DNA from: Coemansia sp. RSA 1804
Taxonomy: Eukaryota > Kickxellomycota > Kickxellomycetes > Kickxellales > Kickxellaceae
Assembly: GCA_027578815.1 (NCBI GenBank)
Contig: JANBTH010000228.1
Coordinates: 1 to 25,096, forward strand
Length of the DNA: 25,096 bases
Direction of reading: 5' to 3'
Shown here: one piece after another, positions 17,538-25,096 of the stretch
Numbering within the stretch: the stretch's first letter is position 1
How the letters are laid out: every line of letters starts with the position of its first letter
The notes under the pieces: generated by a model
What the model was told of the DNA's origin: nothing
What the model saw: the letters and a program-made list of their open reading frames with translations, nothing else
The model's database searches: none
Translations under genes and position numbers: made by a program

Positions 17538-19202
17538 ATGTCGCATATTCCAGAAATAGCAGAAGGATACTGGATGCCAAGGGATGAAAATGCCTCAGCA
17601 TCGCCAGGAACAGTCCTTGTGCCCGACACAAAAGAGGAAGAAATCGTCGAAACGCAACAGCCAGAAAACGAAGCCGACCATGATTTCCTCCAGAGGCAGT
17701 ATGAACTGGCTCAGCTCGATCGAGCGTCCCGGTTACGCTGGGAGATGATCAAGAAATTAACCGTGTGTGGTGTGGCCTTTCTTAATGACGCGTATGACAT
17801 GTTTGCCATCAACATTGTGGCAATGATGCTGGGATTCGTTTATTACAACGACGCCGAAGGGAGCGCAAAGAACACAGTCCCGAAGAAGTGGGACACGCTG
17901 ATCAAGATAGCTGTGCAGATCGGGTGTCTTCTCGGACAGCTGGTGCTGGGACGGCTTGGCGACAAGATCGGGCGCACCACCGTCTACGCCGCCAGTCTGA
18001 TGATTGCCATTATCACAACCGTCGCATCGGCGTTCTCAAGCAGCATGGTCAAGGGAATCAACGTGTTTGTTGTTCTGTTTATCTGGCGTGTGCTCCTTGG
18101 CTTTGGCATTGGCGGAGACTATCCGCTGACAGCAACCATCGTGTCTGAGTACGCCAGCGTCCATAACCGCGGCAAACTTATGGCCTCGGTGTTTGCATTC
18201 CAAGGATTCGGCAACGTATTGGCACCCATTGTGTCGCTTATTGTCATGGCTTGTTTTAAGAGCAGCATTGACGGCGACGTTCTGTATCTGGACTACGTTT
18301 GGCGGATCATCATTGGCGTTGGATGCATTCCAGGCGTGTGCACACTGTACTGGCGTCTTTGTATGACCGACTCTGATAGATTCCAACATCTCGAGCAGCC
18401 CCAAAACAATGGTCTAAGTGCACAGTCAACGAGATCTGAAAAGCTACTGACTGCCGGACGGGAAGACAGTATTGATGCTCTTTATGGGCAAGCCGACATG
18501 CGCCAGCCTAAATCATTTGGGCGGTACTTTGCCGAGTGGAAGCACCTCAAAGTGCTACTTGGCACCTCGATTGCGTGGTTTGCGTTGGACGTAGCGTTCT
18601 ATGGAATCAATCTCAACAGCGCCATTGTCATCAGCGCCATTGGATTTTCTGGTGACATTGGTACCGACAAGCCCTCTTCTTTCATCATCCGCAACTGTGT
18701 GGGAAATATCATCATCAACCTGCTAGGTTCGGTTCCCGGATACTGGATTTCGGTATTCACCATCGAAAGATTTGGTCGCAAGCGCATTCAGCTGATGGGC
18801 TTTGCGCTTCTAACTGTCTTGTACTTGGTTCTTGGATTTGCATACCATCAGATCCTAGCTAAATCAACTGGCGCCTTTATATTCCTGTTCTCAGTTGCCC
18901 AGCTGTTCCAGAACTTTGGTCCCAACGTCACCACCTTTGTCATTCCTGGCGAGGTGTTTCCCACGAGGTTCAGAGCCACCGCTCACGGTATCTCCGCCGC
19001 TGCTGGCAAATTGGGAGCCATTGTTGCTCAAGGCGGATTCCTACAGCTTGCAAATATTGGCGGCAAATCGGCTTTTATTGACCGCCTGCTCCAAATCTTC
19101 GCGATGTTCATGTTGATTGGGTTTGCAGTTACCTTCTGGATACCCGAATCCAAAGGCAAGGCGTTGGAAGATATATGTAATCCCGACGAAGAATATACTT
19201 AG
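17538..19202 (+). CDS. PHO84: PHO84-type phosphate symporter, copy 2
   Basis: A 554-aa tandem paralogue of 15258-17072 with the same 12-helix plan and all substrate-site motifs: DAYDMFAIN, GDYPLTATIVSEYA, WFALDVAFYGINLN, NFGPNVTTFVIPGE, AAAGKLGAIVAQ. The N-terminus is unrelated in detail (starts MSHIPEIAEGY) and the central loop is short, without polyQ. DNA at 17790-18175 matches 15489-15874 with one mismatch, whereas flanking coding DNA differs at many synonymous sites. This indicates gene conversion of helices 1-4 rather than a recent whole-gene duplication. Copy 2 lacks the CACGTG boxes of copy 1, so the two may respond differently to phosphate. It ends in TAG, which shows that TAG is an ordinary stop in this genome. 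Confidence 0.92.
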   Translation: MSHIPEIAEGYWMPRDENASASPGTVLVPDTKEEEIVETQQPENEADHDFLQRQYELAQLDRASRLRWEMIKKLTVCGVAFLNDAYDMFAINIVAMMLGFVYYNDAEGSAKNTVPKKWDTLIKIAVQIGCLLGQLVLGRLGDKIGRTTVYAASLMIAIITTVASAFSSSMVKGINVFVVLFIWRVLLGFGIGGDYPLTATIVSEYASVHNRGKLMASVFAFQGFGNVLAPIVSLIVMACFKSSIDGDVLYLDYVWRIIIGVGCIPGVCTLYWRLCMTDSDRFQHLEQPQNNGLSAQSTRSEKLLTAGREDSIDALYGQADMRQPKSFGRYFAEWKHLKVLLGTSIAWFALDVAFYGINLNSAIVISAIGFSGDIGTDKPSSFIIRNCVGNIIINLLGSVPGYWISVFTIERFGRKRIQLMGFALLTVLYLVLGFAYHQILAKSTGAFIFLFSVAQLFQNFGPNVTTFVIPGEVFPTRFRATAHGISAAAGKLGAIVAQGGFLQLANIGGKSAFIDRLLQIFAMFMLIGFAVTFWIPESKGKALEDICNPDEEYT

Positions 19203-19265
19203 CTTTTTCACAGAAAAAAGAAACAGCCTTATACTTGTATTTTATACCAAATAGTGTTCATGAGA

Positions 19266-19271
19266 AATAAA
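19266..19271 (+). terminator. AATAAA polyadenylation signal candidate
   Basis: Exact AATAAA 63 bases after the stop of PHO84 copy 2, in AT-rich DNA. Confidence 0.45.
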
Positions 19272-19507
19272 TAATAATTGCAATAGTAAGATATTTGAGA
19301 AAAAGAACTAAATTGTCATGATATGCAATATCTAAATATTTTGGAACAGAAACAATTGCGTAGTTGTCAAGAAAAATTCCTGAGGCTTAAGACAAGTGGA
19401 GAACGGGAAAAATGTTAATTGTCAGCCATGATTTCTATTGACTGCTAGAAACATTCAAATGTGGCGCATTTTCTCACATGAAGCCGTGGATAAGATTTTA
19501 AAAATGG

Positions 19508-19515
19508 TATAAAAA
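19508..19515 (+). promoter_or_regulatory. TATA box candidate (TATAAAAA)
   Basis: TATAAAAA, 134 bp before the ATG of the acyltransferase at 19650, at a distance usual for fungal TATA elements. Confidence 0.4.
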
Positions 19516-19649
19516 GATGTGAAAAGTTTACAATTTATGTTTTATTCTTGTTCCATATCTTTCCATTGGCTTTATATTGCTTTATTTCGTTAGTTTGATA
19601 TAGGTTTTTTTGTTCAGATCGACTAGTTCCTATTAGAATACCGCAGGAA

Positions 19650-21086
19650 ATGATGACCGTCGACGAGACCACTGTCAAGCCAGGCACAGTCTTCGAGCTT
19701 TGTGAAATGGAAAACAGCATGGTGCCTTATCCGGTGCTCCAGTACAGCCTTGTCTATAGTGCGTCGGGACAAGAAGCACAGCGCAACATAGATGTTGTTA
19801 AAATCCTAAAGGACTCGTTCAATAGGCTGACGCAGCTCTATCCTATTGTCATGGGCCACAAGGAGCGGATTGATAACAAAAACGTTATTGTTGTCAGCAG
19901 AGAGGACCTTCTTGGGCAAAGGGTTTTTGTCCACCAAGAGTCAGACATCAGTTCCGAGGACTTTGAGCTAGTAAGATGCCGCCGTGATCTGTGGCCCGCT
20001 GATGTGGATAGGCTGCTGAAGGAGCGCACAGCCGATACCAGCAGTCTGATTTCGGCAGTAGTGGTTTGTTTCAAGGGCGGTAGTGGATACCTGCTTTCGC
20101 TGTCAATGTCACATATAGTGGCTGATGTTTCTGGGATGCTGATTCTTCTGGAGCAATGGGCCTCGATTGCCAGAAAGATGATAGCGGCGCGTATTGCGGA
20201 CAATGGACAATATGCGGAGTCAGAGATTATGCCGGACCGTGCAATTGACTTTGACCATGCAAAGTTTTGGGAAAAGCTATCTGCGCATCCCAAGGACGAC
20301 CATCCGCATGTTACATATGTTGAGAGGCAAGACTGCAGCTGCGACGGCGATATTGGCAGACTTGCAAAATGGGCCAAAGAACACTACGGCTCGGGTGCAC
20401 ACAATGGAGATAGAACCAACTTGGAGCTGCGTGTGCTCCACGTATCAAGTCAAAGCATAGAAAAGATGCGTCTGGAATTTAACACTGATAGCAGTGGCAA
20501 GCGTCCGTTGCATGGGATCCAGATATTCTACGCCCTCTTCTGGCAGCGTTACGTGGCCAAATGTCTGCAGCTTAGAAACGCGGATATAGACCATTCTCAA
20601 TCCGTGTTCCTAAACATAATCCACAACGTACGCGGCCTCACACCAGCTCTGGACTATGTTGGCAACGCTGTGAGCCCGGTTTACGTGCGCACAACTGTTG
20701 GTGAGCTTCTTGAAAACCCAGTAATTGAAACAGCCAATCTGATCAAATCACACATAAACTCGATTACACCTGGTGCCACAGTGCAGTGTGCTGAGGCGGT
20801 GAATAATCCAAGCAACCCGTTTGTGCCCAAGCTGATGTACTTGCAGAGACACCGGGAGTCGGGGCTGGTAATATCCAATGCCTCGCGTTTTCCGTTCTTT
20901 GGCTTGGATTTTGGCATCGGCAAAGCTACTGGTGTCCATTGCGGCAAGCTTGCTGTCGAGGGAATGTCTTCATGGGTGCCTCACAGCGATGGCGGTGTTG
21001 AGCTTTACTTTGGTGCAAAGGATGGTATCTATACTCTTCTCAAAGATGATCCAGTGTTTGCAGAGTACGTAGAGTTTTCAAACTAA
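19650..21086 (+). CDS. BAHD-like acyl-CoA-dependent acyltransferase
   Basis: A 478-aa protein of the plant/fungal transferase family (BAHD type, which includes trichothecene 3-O-acetyltransferases). Both signature motifs are present. HXXXD is HIVAD (residues 155-159) in SLSMSHIVADVSGM, with His as the catalytic base. The structural DFGWG motif is DFGIG (residues 420-424). The spacing of ~265 residues and total length fit the two-lobed fold. Such enzymes move acyl groups from CoA to hydroxyls or amines of small molecules in the cytosol; the substrate cannot be told from sequence. No other secondary-metabolism genes are in the window, so there is no cluster evidence. The start is the first of two adjacent ATGs. 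No introns are seen. The neighbouring transporters are in the same orientation, but the 447-bp gap implies a separate promoter. Confidence 0.85.
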   Translation: MMTVDETTVKPGTVFELCEMENSMVPYPVLQYSLVYSASGQEAQRNIDVVKILKDSFNRLTQLYPIVMGHKERIDNKNVIVVSREDLLGQRVFVHQESDISSEDFELVRCRRDLWPADVDRLLKERTADTSSLISAVVVCFKGGSGYLLSLSMSHIVADVSGMLILLEQWASIARKMIAARIADNGQYAESEIMPDRAIDFDHAKFWEKLSAHPKDDHPHVTYVERQDCSCDGDIGRLAKWAKEHYGSGAHNGDRTNLELRVLHVSSQSIEKMRLEFNTDSSGKRPLHGIQIFYALFWQRYVAKCLQLRNADIDHSQSVFLNIIHNVRGLTPALDYVGNAVSPVYVRTTVGELLENPVIETANLIKSHINSITPGATVQCAEAVNNPSNPFVPKLMYLQRHRESGLVISNASRFPFFGLDFGIGKATGVHCGKLAVEGMSSWVPHSDGGVELYFGAKDGIYTLLKDDPVFAEYVEFSN

Positions 21087-21230
21087 ATACAAACAATATC
21101 GCAATTACCATTTTACCAATAGCATGGGATTATAGCAGTCGTAGTTTTTATTATTAAATTATGTTGATGTTTTAAAGGCGTAAAGTGTTCATTTATCATA
21201 AGCTATAAACCAATCAATAAGTAAATAAGT

Positions 21231-21236
21231 AATAAA
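21231..21236 (+). terminator. AATAAA polyadenylation signal candidate
   Basis: AATAAA ~145 bases after the acyltransferase stop, within a run of AAGTAA-like repeats (21219-21250). Confidence 0.35.
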
Positions 21237-21249
21237 GTAATAATAGATT

Positions 21250-21948
21250 AACTTGATGGATAGAGTAGATGCTGGGATTAAGGAATGCGGGTAAAGGACG
21301 GTGAGGTCTTGAATGACATGATATGGGTAGATTTGGCGAGTTTAGTAAAAGGAGGAGCTGCGATTGCAACGAGAAGAGTTTGTTTGGAATGGGTCGTGGT
21401 TCGTTAGACGTGGTCAGGTAAAGCGTAAAGTTAAGAAATCGGGCGTAATGTTGGTAGTGGTTATTCGTTCAAGAAAGCGTGAGTAAGCGGGATCTGTTCT
21501 CGAAAAACGTTACAAAGTAAAGTAAGAGGGTAAAGGGGAAGGAAATGAGGAATATAGGAAGGTAAGGTAAGGTAGCACAAAAAAGAACACGGTTATCGTA
21601 GATAAAGTACCCCTTTTATATCATTTTGTCTATACTCTTATTTTTTTTACCACATAATTGATTTGAACAAGAAGAATATGTGTGAGAGTGATAATTCTCC
21701 AATGGACATCAAATGTAGCATATATCAGATGATGTTGCAGCAATTCTTCTCCTGGTGCTTTATGCGTCTTTTATTTTGTGCTTGAATAGGTTGCGTCACT
21801 TGTCTGTCTGTTCATTATTTCGGCGAATGTGTGTGTGAAGAGAAAAATCTCATGTTATTTTTTTTTGGAAAACAATGCGGAAAACTCTACCTGAAACAAC
21901 AGCTTGCAACAGATGATGTAAAAGTTCTTTTTTTGACAAGCCGATGAA
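21250..21948. other. Purine-rich spacer with GTAAG-type repeats
   Basis: Between about 21280 and 21580 the plus strand is rich in GGTAAAG/GTAAG-like words (for example GGTAAGGTAAGGTAG at 21561-21575). No coding frame is convincing. The rest is AT-rich. Confidence 0.45.
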
Positions 21949-22107
21949 ATGAATGAGGAAATTAAGCGCAAGAAAAAAACATATTTTTCTCCACTTCCTC
22001 AATTGACATTTTTCTTTGGAACCCTTCTTTTCATACCACATCTATATGTATATACTTTTACTCTTTTAACATTATAACGCAAGTCCAAAAAGGACAGAGC
22101 AAAATAA

Positions 22108-22686
22108 ATGATACTGGAACAGCAGACACAGACGCTACAACTTCGCAACAAATATGACCAAGTAGGCGATTACTTGTACTCGCAGGACCTGTGTGTTGGA
22201 GTTTTTGATGGCACCGATTTCAACAGCGGCACATGCGAGCGCGCCAACCTGACATCATCAGACCCTCGTTTTCCAACAGACAGCATGATAATCCGCTACA
22301 ATATGATTGAGCCAAACTTCGGATACATTGCCGGCGTGATGAGCAATCTTACCAGTGAAACAAGTGCGCAATGCGTAATGACTAACACTACGTCAACTGC
22401 TTGCTGGATTTGGGACAACGGGTTTAACGAGTGCCTTGGACGGTACTATTACAACAACACTGCATTCACAGGCTCTGACGATTGCGATAGAACAGAGGTT
22501 GTTAAAGATGCATATGCAGTATATGTGCGTCGTTCTGATAATGTGGCTGAAACCACGGGTGCCGACTCATCGTCATCAGCAGCCAACATACGGCTGCATC
22601 TGAATGACAAGCCCATCTCAGAGCTACTGACACTAAAGGGTATTGTTGTAATAAGCATGATACTGGTACAAATGTTGGCAATATAA
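22108..22686 (+). CDS. Secreted/GPI-type N-glycosylated protein, hypothetical
   Basis: 192 aa from the ATG at 22108. It has six cysteines, four N-glycosylation sequons (NLT twice, NTT, NNT), a Ser-rich stretch (GADSSSSAAN) and a hydrophobic C-terminus (GIVVISMILVQMLAI), all usual in a GPI-anchored wall or surface protein. It lacks an N-terminal signal peptide, so the start is doubtful. A basic then hydrophobic peptide reads from an ATG at 21949 (MNEEIKRKKK, then LTFFFGTLLFIPHLY). Splicing a GTATAT donor at 22047 to the AG at 22121-22122 would join it in frame to QTQTLQLRNKYDQ. That gene model is inferred and unproven. No family is recognised. Its end lies 85 bp from the convergent minus gene at 22772-23035. 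Confidence 0.6.
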   Translation: MILEQQTQTLQLRNKYDQVGDYLYSQDLCVGVFDGTDFNSGTCERANLTSSDPRFPTDSMIIRYNMIEPNFGYIAGVMSNLTSETSAQCVMTNTTSTACWIWDNGFNECLGRYYYNNTAFTGSDDCDRTEVVKDAYAVYVRRSDNVAETTGADSSSSAANIRLHLNDKPISELLTLKGIVVISMILVQMLAI

Positions 22687-22771
22687 ACGTGGTTGAATTA
22701 AAGAAAAGTACAGAAAAAATTAAGCAAGAAAAAAATAGACAAATGCAACGCTCTCTGGTGGCTGCTGCAAG

Positions 22772-23035
22772 TCATACAGTGTCTGCCCATTTGATGGTGG
22801 TGGGCGACATGTCCGACTCGATGCTGGAATCCGTTCCTCGGCGCGATACGCGGTATCTCTTTGGAATCCAAATATCGGCCTCAATTATCTTTTTGTACTT
22901 GTACTCTCGTGCCTTTTCACGGTGCTTTCTGTCGGCCTCTGCTGCTTCCCAGTCTATTTGGTTTTGGGCATCGCTTTTTCTTCTGGACGATGATGCCATT
23001 GCCTTGTACAGGGGAACAAGCATTGAAAAATCCAT
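22772..23035 (-). CDS. Small charged hypothetical protein (possibly the last exon)
   Basis: 87 aa on minus, ending in TGA. A long charged helix (IDWEAAEADRKHREKAREYKYKKIIEAD, about residues 27-54) is followed by WIPKRYRVSRRG and an acidic/Ser tail. Codon use is balanced and the helix pattern is regular, so coding is likely although no family is recognised. The first residues (MDFSMLVPLYKA) may be intronic. Upstream on minus, 23480-23445 reads MADESYHLLQSA and then GTGAGA, a good donor, so the true start may be there with one or more introns between. Confidence 0.5.
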   Translation of the reverse strand: MDFSMLVPLYKAMASSSRRKSDAQNQIDWEAAEADRKHREKAREYKYKKIIEADIWIPKRYRVSRRGTDSSIESDMSPTTIKWADTV

Positions 23036-23444
23036 CCTTTTTAGTGTTTTGCAGTGTGCTAAATCAGCTATATAATTGAAAGAATAAGAATAAAAAGTTT
23101 GGAAAAGGAAGAAAACATGTACTTTTTTGTTTTTTCAACTGACTAGAAAAACATTCCATGCTTGTCGCTTTTTATTTACCCAAATAAAACTGATAAAAAA
23201 GGGGGAGGATCGGTACAAGAGTGCAATTCCACAAGTTCATGCACTGACCACGCCTTCTTTTTTTTCCTTCCCCTATTCCACCAGCTCAAGCAACAGAAGA
23301 CAAAAAAAGGCAACAATGGAGCCTTGCATTTGAAAAAGTCACAAGATCAGCAACTGCCTGCACATGTGGTTTTTTACTACCAAAACTGGCGTGCGTGTGG
23401 TAGATTCAAGTCATTGACATTGTTGCTGTCTTATTTATTCTCAC

Positions 23445-23480
23445 AGCCGATTGCAGCAGGTGATAACTCTCGTCCGCCAT
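23445..23480 (-). CDS. Possible 5' exon of the 22772-23035 gene
   Basis: On minus, ATG then MADESYHLLQSA in clean codons, stopped by a donor-like GTGAGA. An AG after CACATGTGC (~23363 on minus) opens a frame reading AVADLVTFSNAR. The full exon chain to 23035 could not be resolved. Confidence 0.22.
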
Positions 23481-23499
23481 TCTCATAAATCTAATCAGG

Positions 23500-24539
23500 C
23501 CATTCCATCGCTTCCACATGTTTTAACCTAGAGCTACGATTGATAATGAGAAAGGAAAAGGTGCTCCTTATCCGAGTAACTAATTATAGCCTACGTGCAA
23601 TATCCTACTATCGTTTTGCAATAAAAACGCAATTGAATGGTCTAGCATATTAAAAGAAGAACTTCATTGAAACAAAAGAACCTGCTAAACAGAAACAAAC
23701 CTCTTTGATATAAGAAATAAAGTCGCGTATCTGCTTCTCCAGCATTCAGCAAGTAGGGAGAAGAAGACTGAACAAGAAGAAATACAAGCCAAGAACGAGA
23801 AACATCCGTCATCGCTTTTTATAATGAGTGCAATATACGTCCAATTCCAATTCCAATTACATGTGATCTCTATGTACCAAAGCAAGTTTATATTAATAAA
23901 CATTTCAATTTCAAAAGAAGTTAAAAAGGATGTGAGAGAAGGGAGAAGACCGGTCAACCAAAAAGGCTTGACTAATAATAATATATCTTTTTGTAACATA
24001 CGCTTTTATTTCTCCCCTACACTGCATAAAATGAAGGATATAAAGAAATATACATAATAAACCTAAAAATACATACCGGAATGTCAATAAGATCCGTTTC
24101 TGACTATTTCTTTATTTTCTTTAAACATTGTAAAAAGACAAATTTATATCTTATTTCATAAAAGACATGTGCAATAAAAAGATTTAATAAAAAAAAGTCC
24201 AGTCAAAAAAACCAATTTCTCTTTAGAGAGAGAGAAAATTCATTTCTCCCAGTCATCTCCAGTATATCCTTTTTTCATATTCACTGGAATGAAATAAAAA
24301 GAATGAAAAGCGGATATACAAATAAAAGAACTGACAGATAAATGTTGGACAACTTTTTTTATTCTTCTTCTTCCTCTTCACTCTTCCTCTTATTTCTGTA
24401 TTTTCTATCCTACTTTTTTTGTCTTTTTCCAACTTGCACAAAAAGAAGCAACCTATTAACATTTATTATTCTACTATTACACGCTAAACTGTTCAATTAC
24501 TACAACCATATTGGGTTGAAATAAGACTTTCTCCCACAC
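23500..24539. other. AT-rich spacer, no gene seen
   Basis: Only short, low-complexity frames. A threefold TTCCAA-type repeat occurs near 23841-23858. The region contains the promoter of the M3 peptidase gene but no recognisable box. Confidence 0.5.
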
Positions 24540-25096
24540 ATGTATACATCCACTGAGGAAGCAACTTTCACGAAAATGGGTGCAGCATCTATGCCTTTCC
24601 CCATTACTACATCCTACAGAGGGGGCAACAAGGGAATGCCCAACTTTAGTCTCAGCGTAGACCAAATCCAGAGGATAGTGAGAGAGTATATCGAAGGAAG
24701 CACAAGAATTTACAACATGGTGGCGGCGCAGCAAACACCAACGTTTAACAACAGCATTGCACCTATTGCAGTGTATGAGAACGTCACCAAGGAGGCAATG
24801 GGCGTTATTAGCTTTCTCAAGTATATCAGTACCAACAGAGCAGTCCGTTCTGCAAGCATCCATGCTACCGAGGCATTAAATGTAAGCTACGCAGTGTTTG
24901 TCATTTTGTTTTGTTGTTTGCTACCAGCAAACATGTTATGTGCGTGTGTGTGTGCGCCTGATAAAAAAATAGCACTTGGTAACCATTGCAACTAAACCCT
25001 TTACATACATAAACCAAGATGTAGGAACATGGGGCCCGAATGTACATGCGCCGAGACGTATACGAGTCCATCAGCGCCGTATACCAGAACAAAAAA
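24540..25096 (+). CDS. M3 metallopeptidase (thimet oligopeptidase/saccharolysin-like), 5' part
   Basis: Exon 1 (24540-24881, 114 codons) reads PNFSLSVDQIQRIVREYIEGSTRIYNMV, then T.NNSIAPIA and ISFLKYISTNRAVRSASIHATEALN, matching the all-helical N-terminal domain of M3 oligopeptidases. An intron, GTAAGC to ATGTAG (24882-25024), follows. Exon 2 from 25025 continues in frame with EHGARMYMRRDVYESISAVYQNKK, which fits the family pattern (E...MSMREDVY). The window ends before the HEXXH zinc site. Members are cytosolic or mitochondrial zinc peptidases that degrade short peptides. No clear mitochondrial presequence is seen, so a saccharolysin-like enzyme is more likely than mitochondrial intermediate peptidase. 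Reading past the donor gives an irrelevant stop at 24995. Confidence 0.85.
24882..25024 (+). other. Spliceosomal intron in the M3 peptidase gene
   Basis: Donor GTAAGC, branch-like CTAAAC near 24992 and acceptor TAG; 143 bp, phase 0. Joining restores the conserved M3 sequence across the junction, so this is the best-supported intron in the window. Confidence 0.8.

Overview
The window looks like nuclear DNA from a filamentous, early-diverging fungus. The genes carry few or no introns, moderately GC-rich coding islands sit between long AT-rich or pyrimidine-rich spacers, and the proteins are eukaryotic and fungal in type (UFD1, PHO84, a STYX-like phosphatase, a BAHD-type acyltransferase, an M3 oligopeptidase). 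A kickxellomycete such as Coemansia or Linderina is a guess from gene style, not something the sequence proves.

Layout: (1) 1-174, the 5' end of a Q/Y-rich minus-strand gene, then about 3 kb without a convincing gene. (2) 3226-6205, a tandem UFD1 duplication: a shortened copy and a complete copy sharing a 531-bp perfectly identical block. (3) 6445-7104, a protein resembling the back half of a RhoGEF DH domain and the start of its PH domain, tail to tail with a STYX-like (pseudo)phosphatase at 7241-7951 on minus. (4) 8104-13590, a 5.5-kb stretch bounded by ~120-bp inverted repeats about 90% identical. It contains a decayed Fanzor gene (eukaryotic TnpB relative, RNA-guided nuclease family) at 10381-13297. 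(5) 13591-15257, a spacer with a long hairpin and a CACGTG box. (6) 15258-19202, a tandem pair of PHO84-type phosphate transporters, also sharing an almost identical internal block. (7) 19650-21086, a BAHD-like acyltransferase. (8) 22108-22686, a secreted-looking, N-glycosylated, GPI-type protein of unknown function. (9) 22772-23035 on minus, a small charged protein. (10) 24540 to the window end, the 5' part of an M3 metallopeptidase with one clear intron.

The genes do not form one pathway. Two things stand out. The first is the Fanzor-bearing inverted-repeat element: its ORF has two frameshifts, three in-frame TAG codons, a large glutamine-rich insertion inside the split RuvC nuclease and Asn where the third RuvC Asp belongs. 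The second is the pair of neighbouring tandem duplications, each homogenised only in its middle, which is the mark of recent gene conversion. In the UFD1 pair the shorter copy has lost the second Cdc48-binding SHP box that the full copy keeps.
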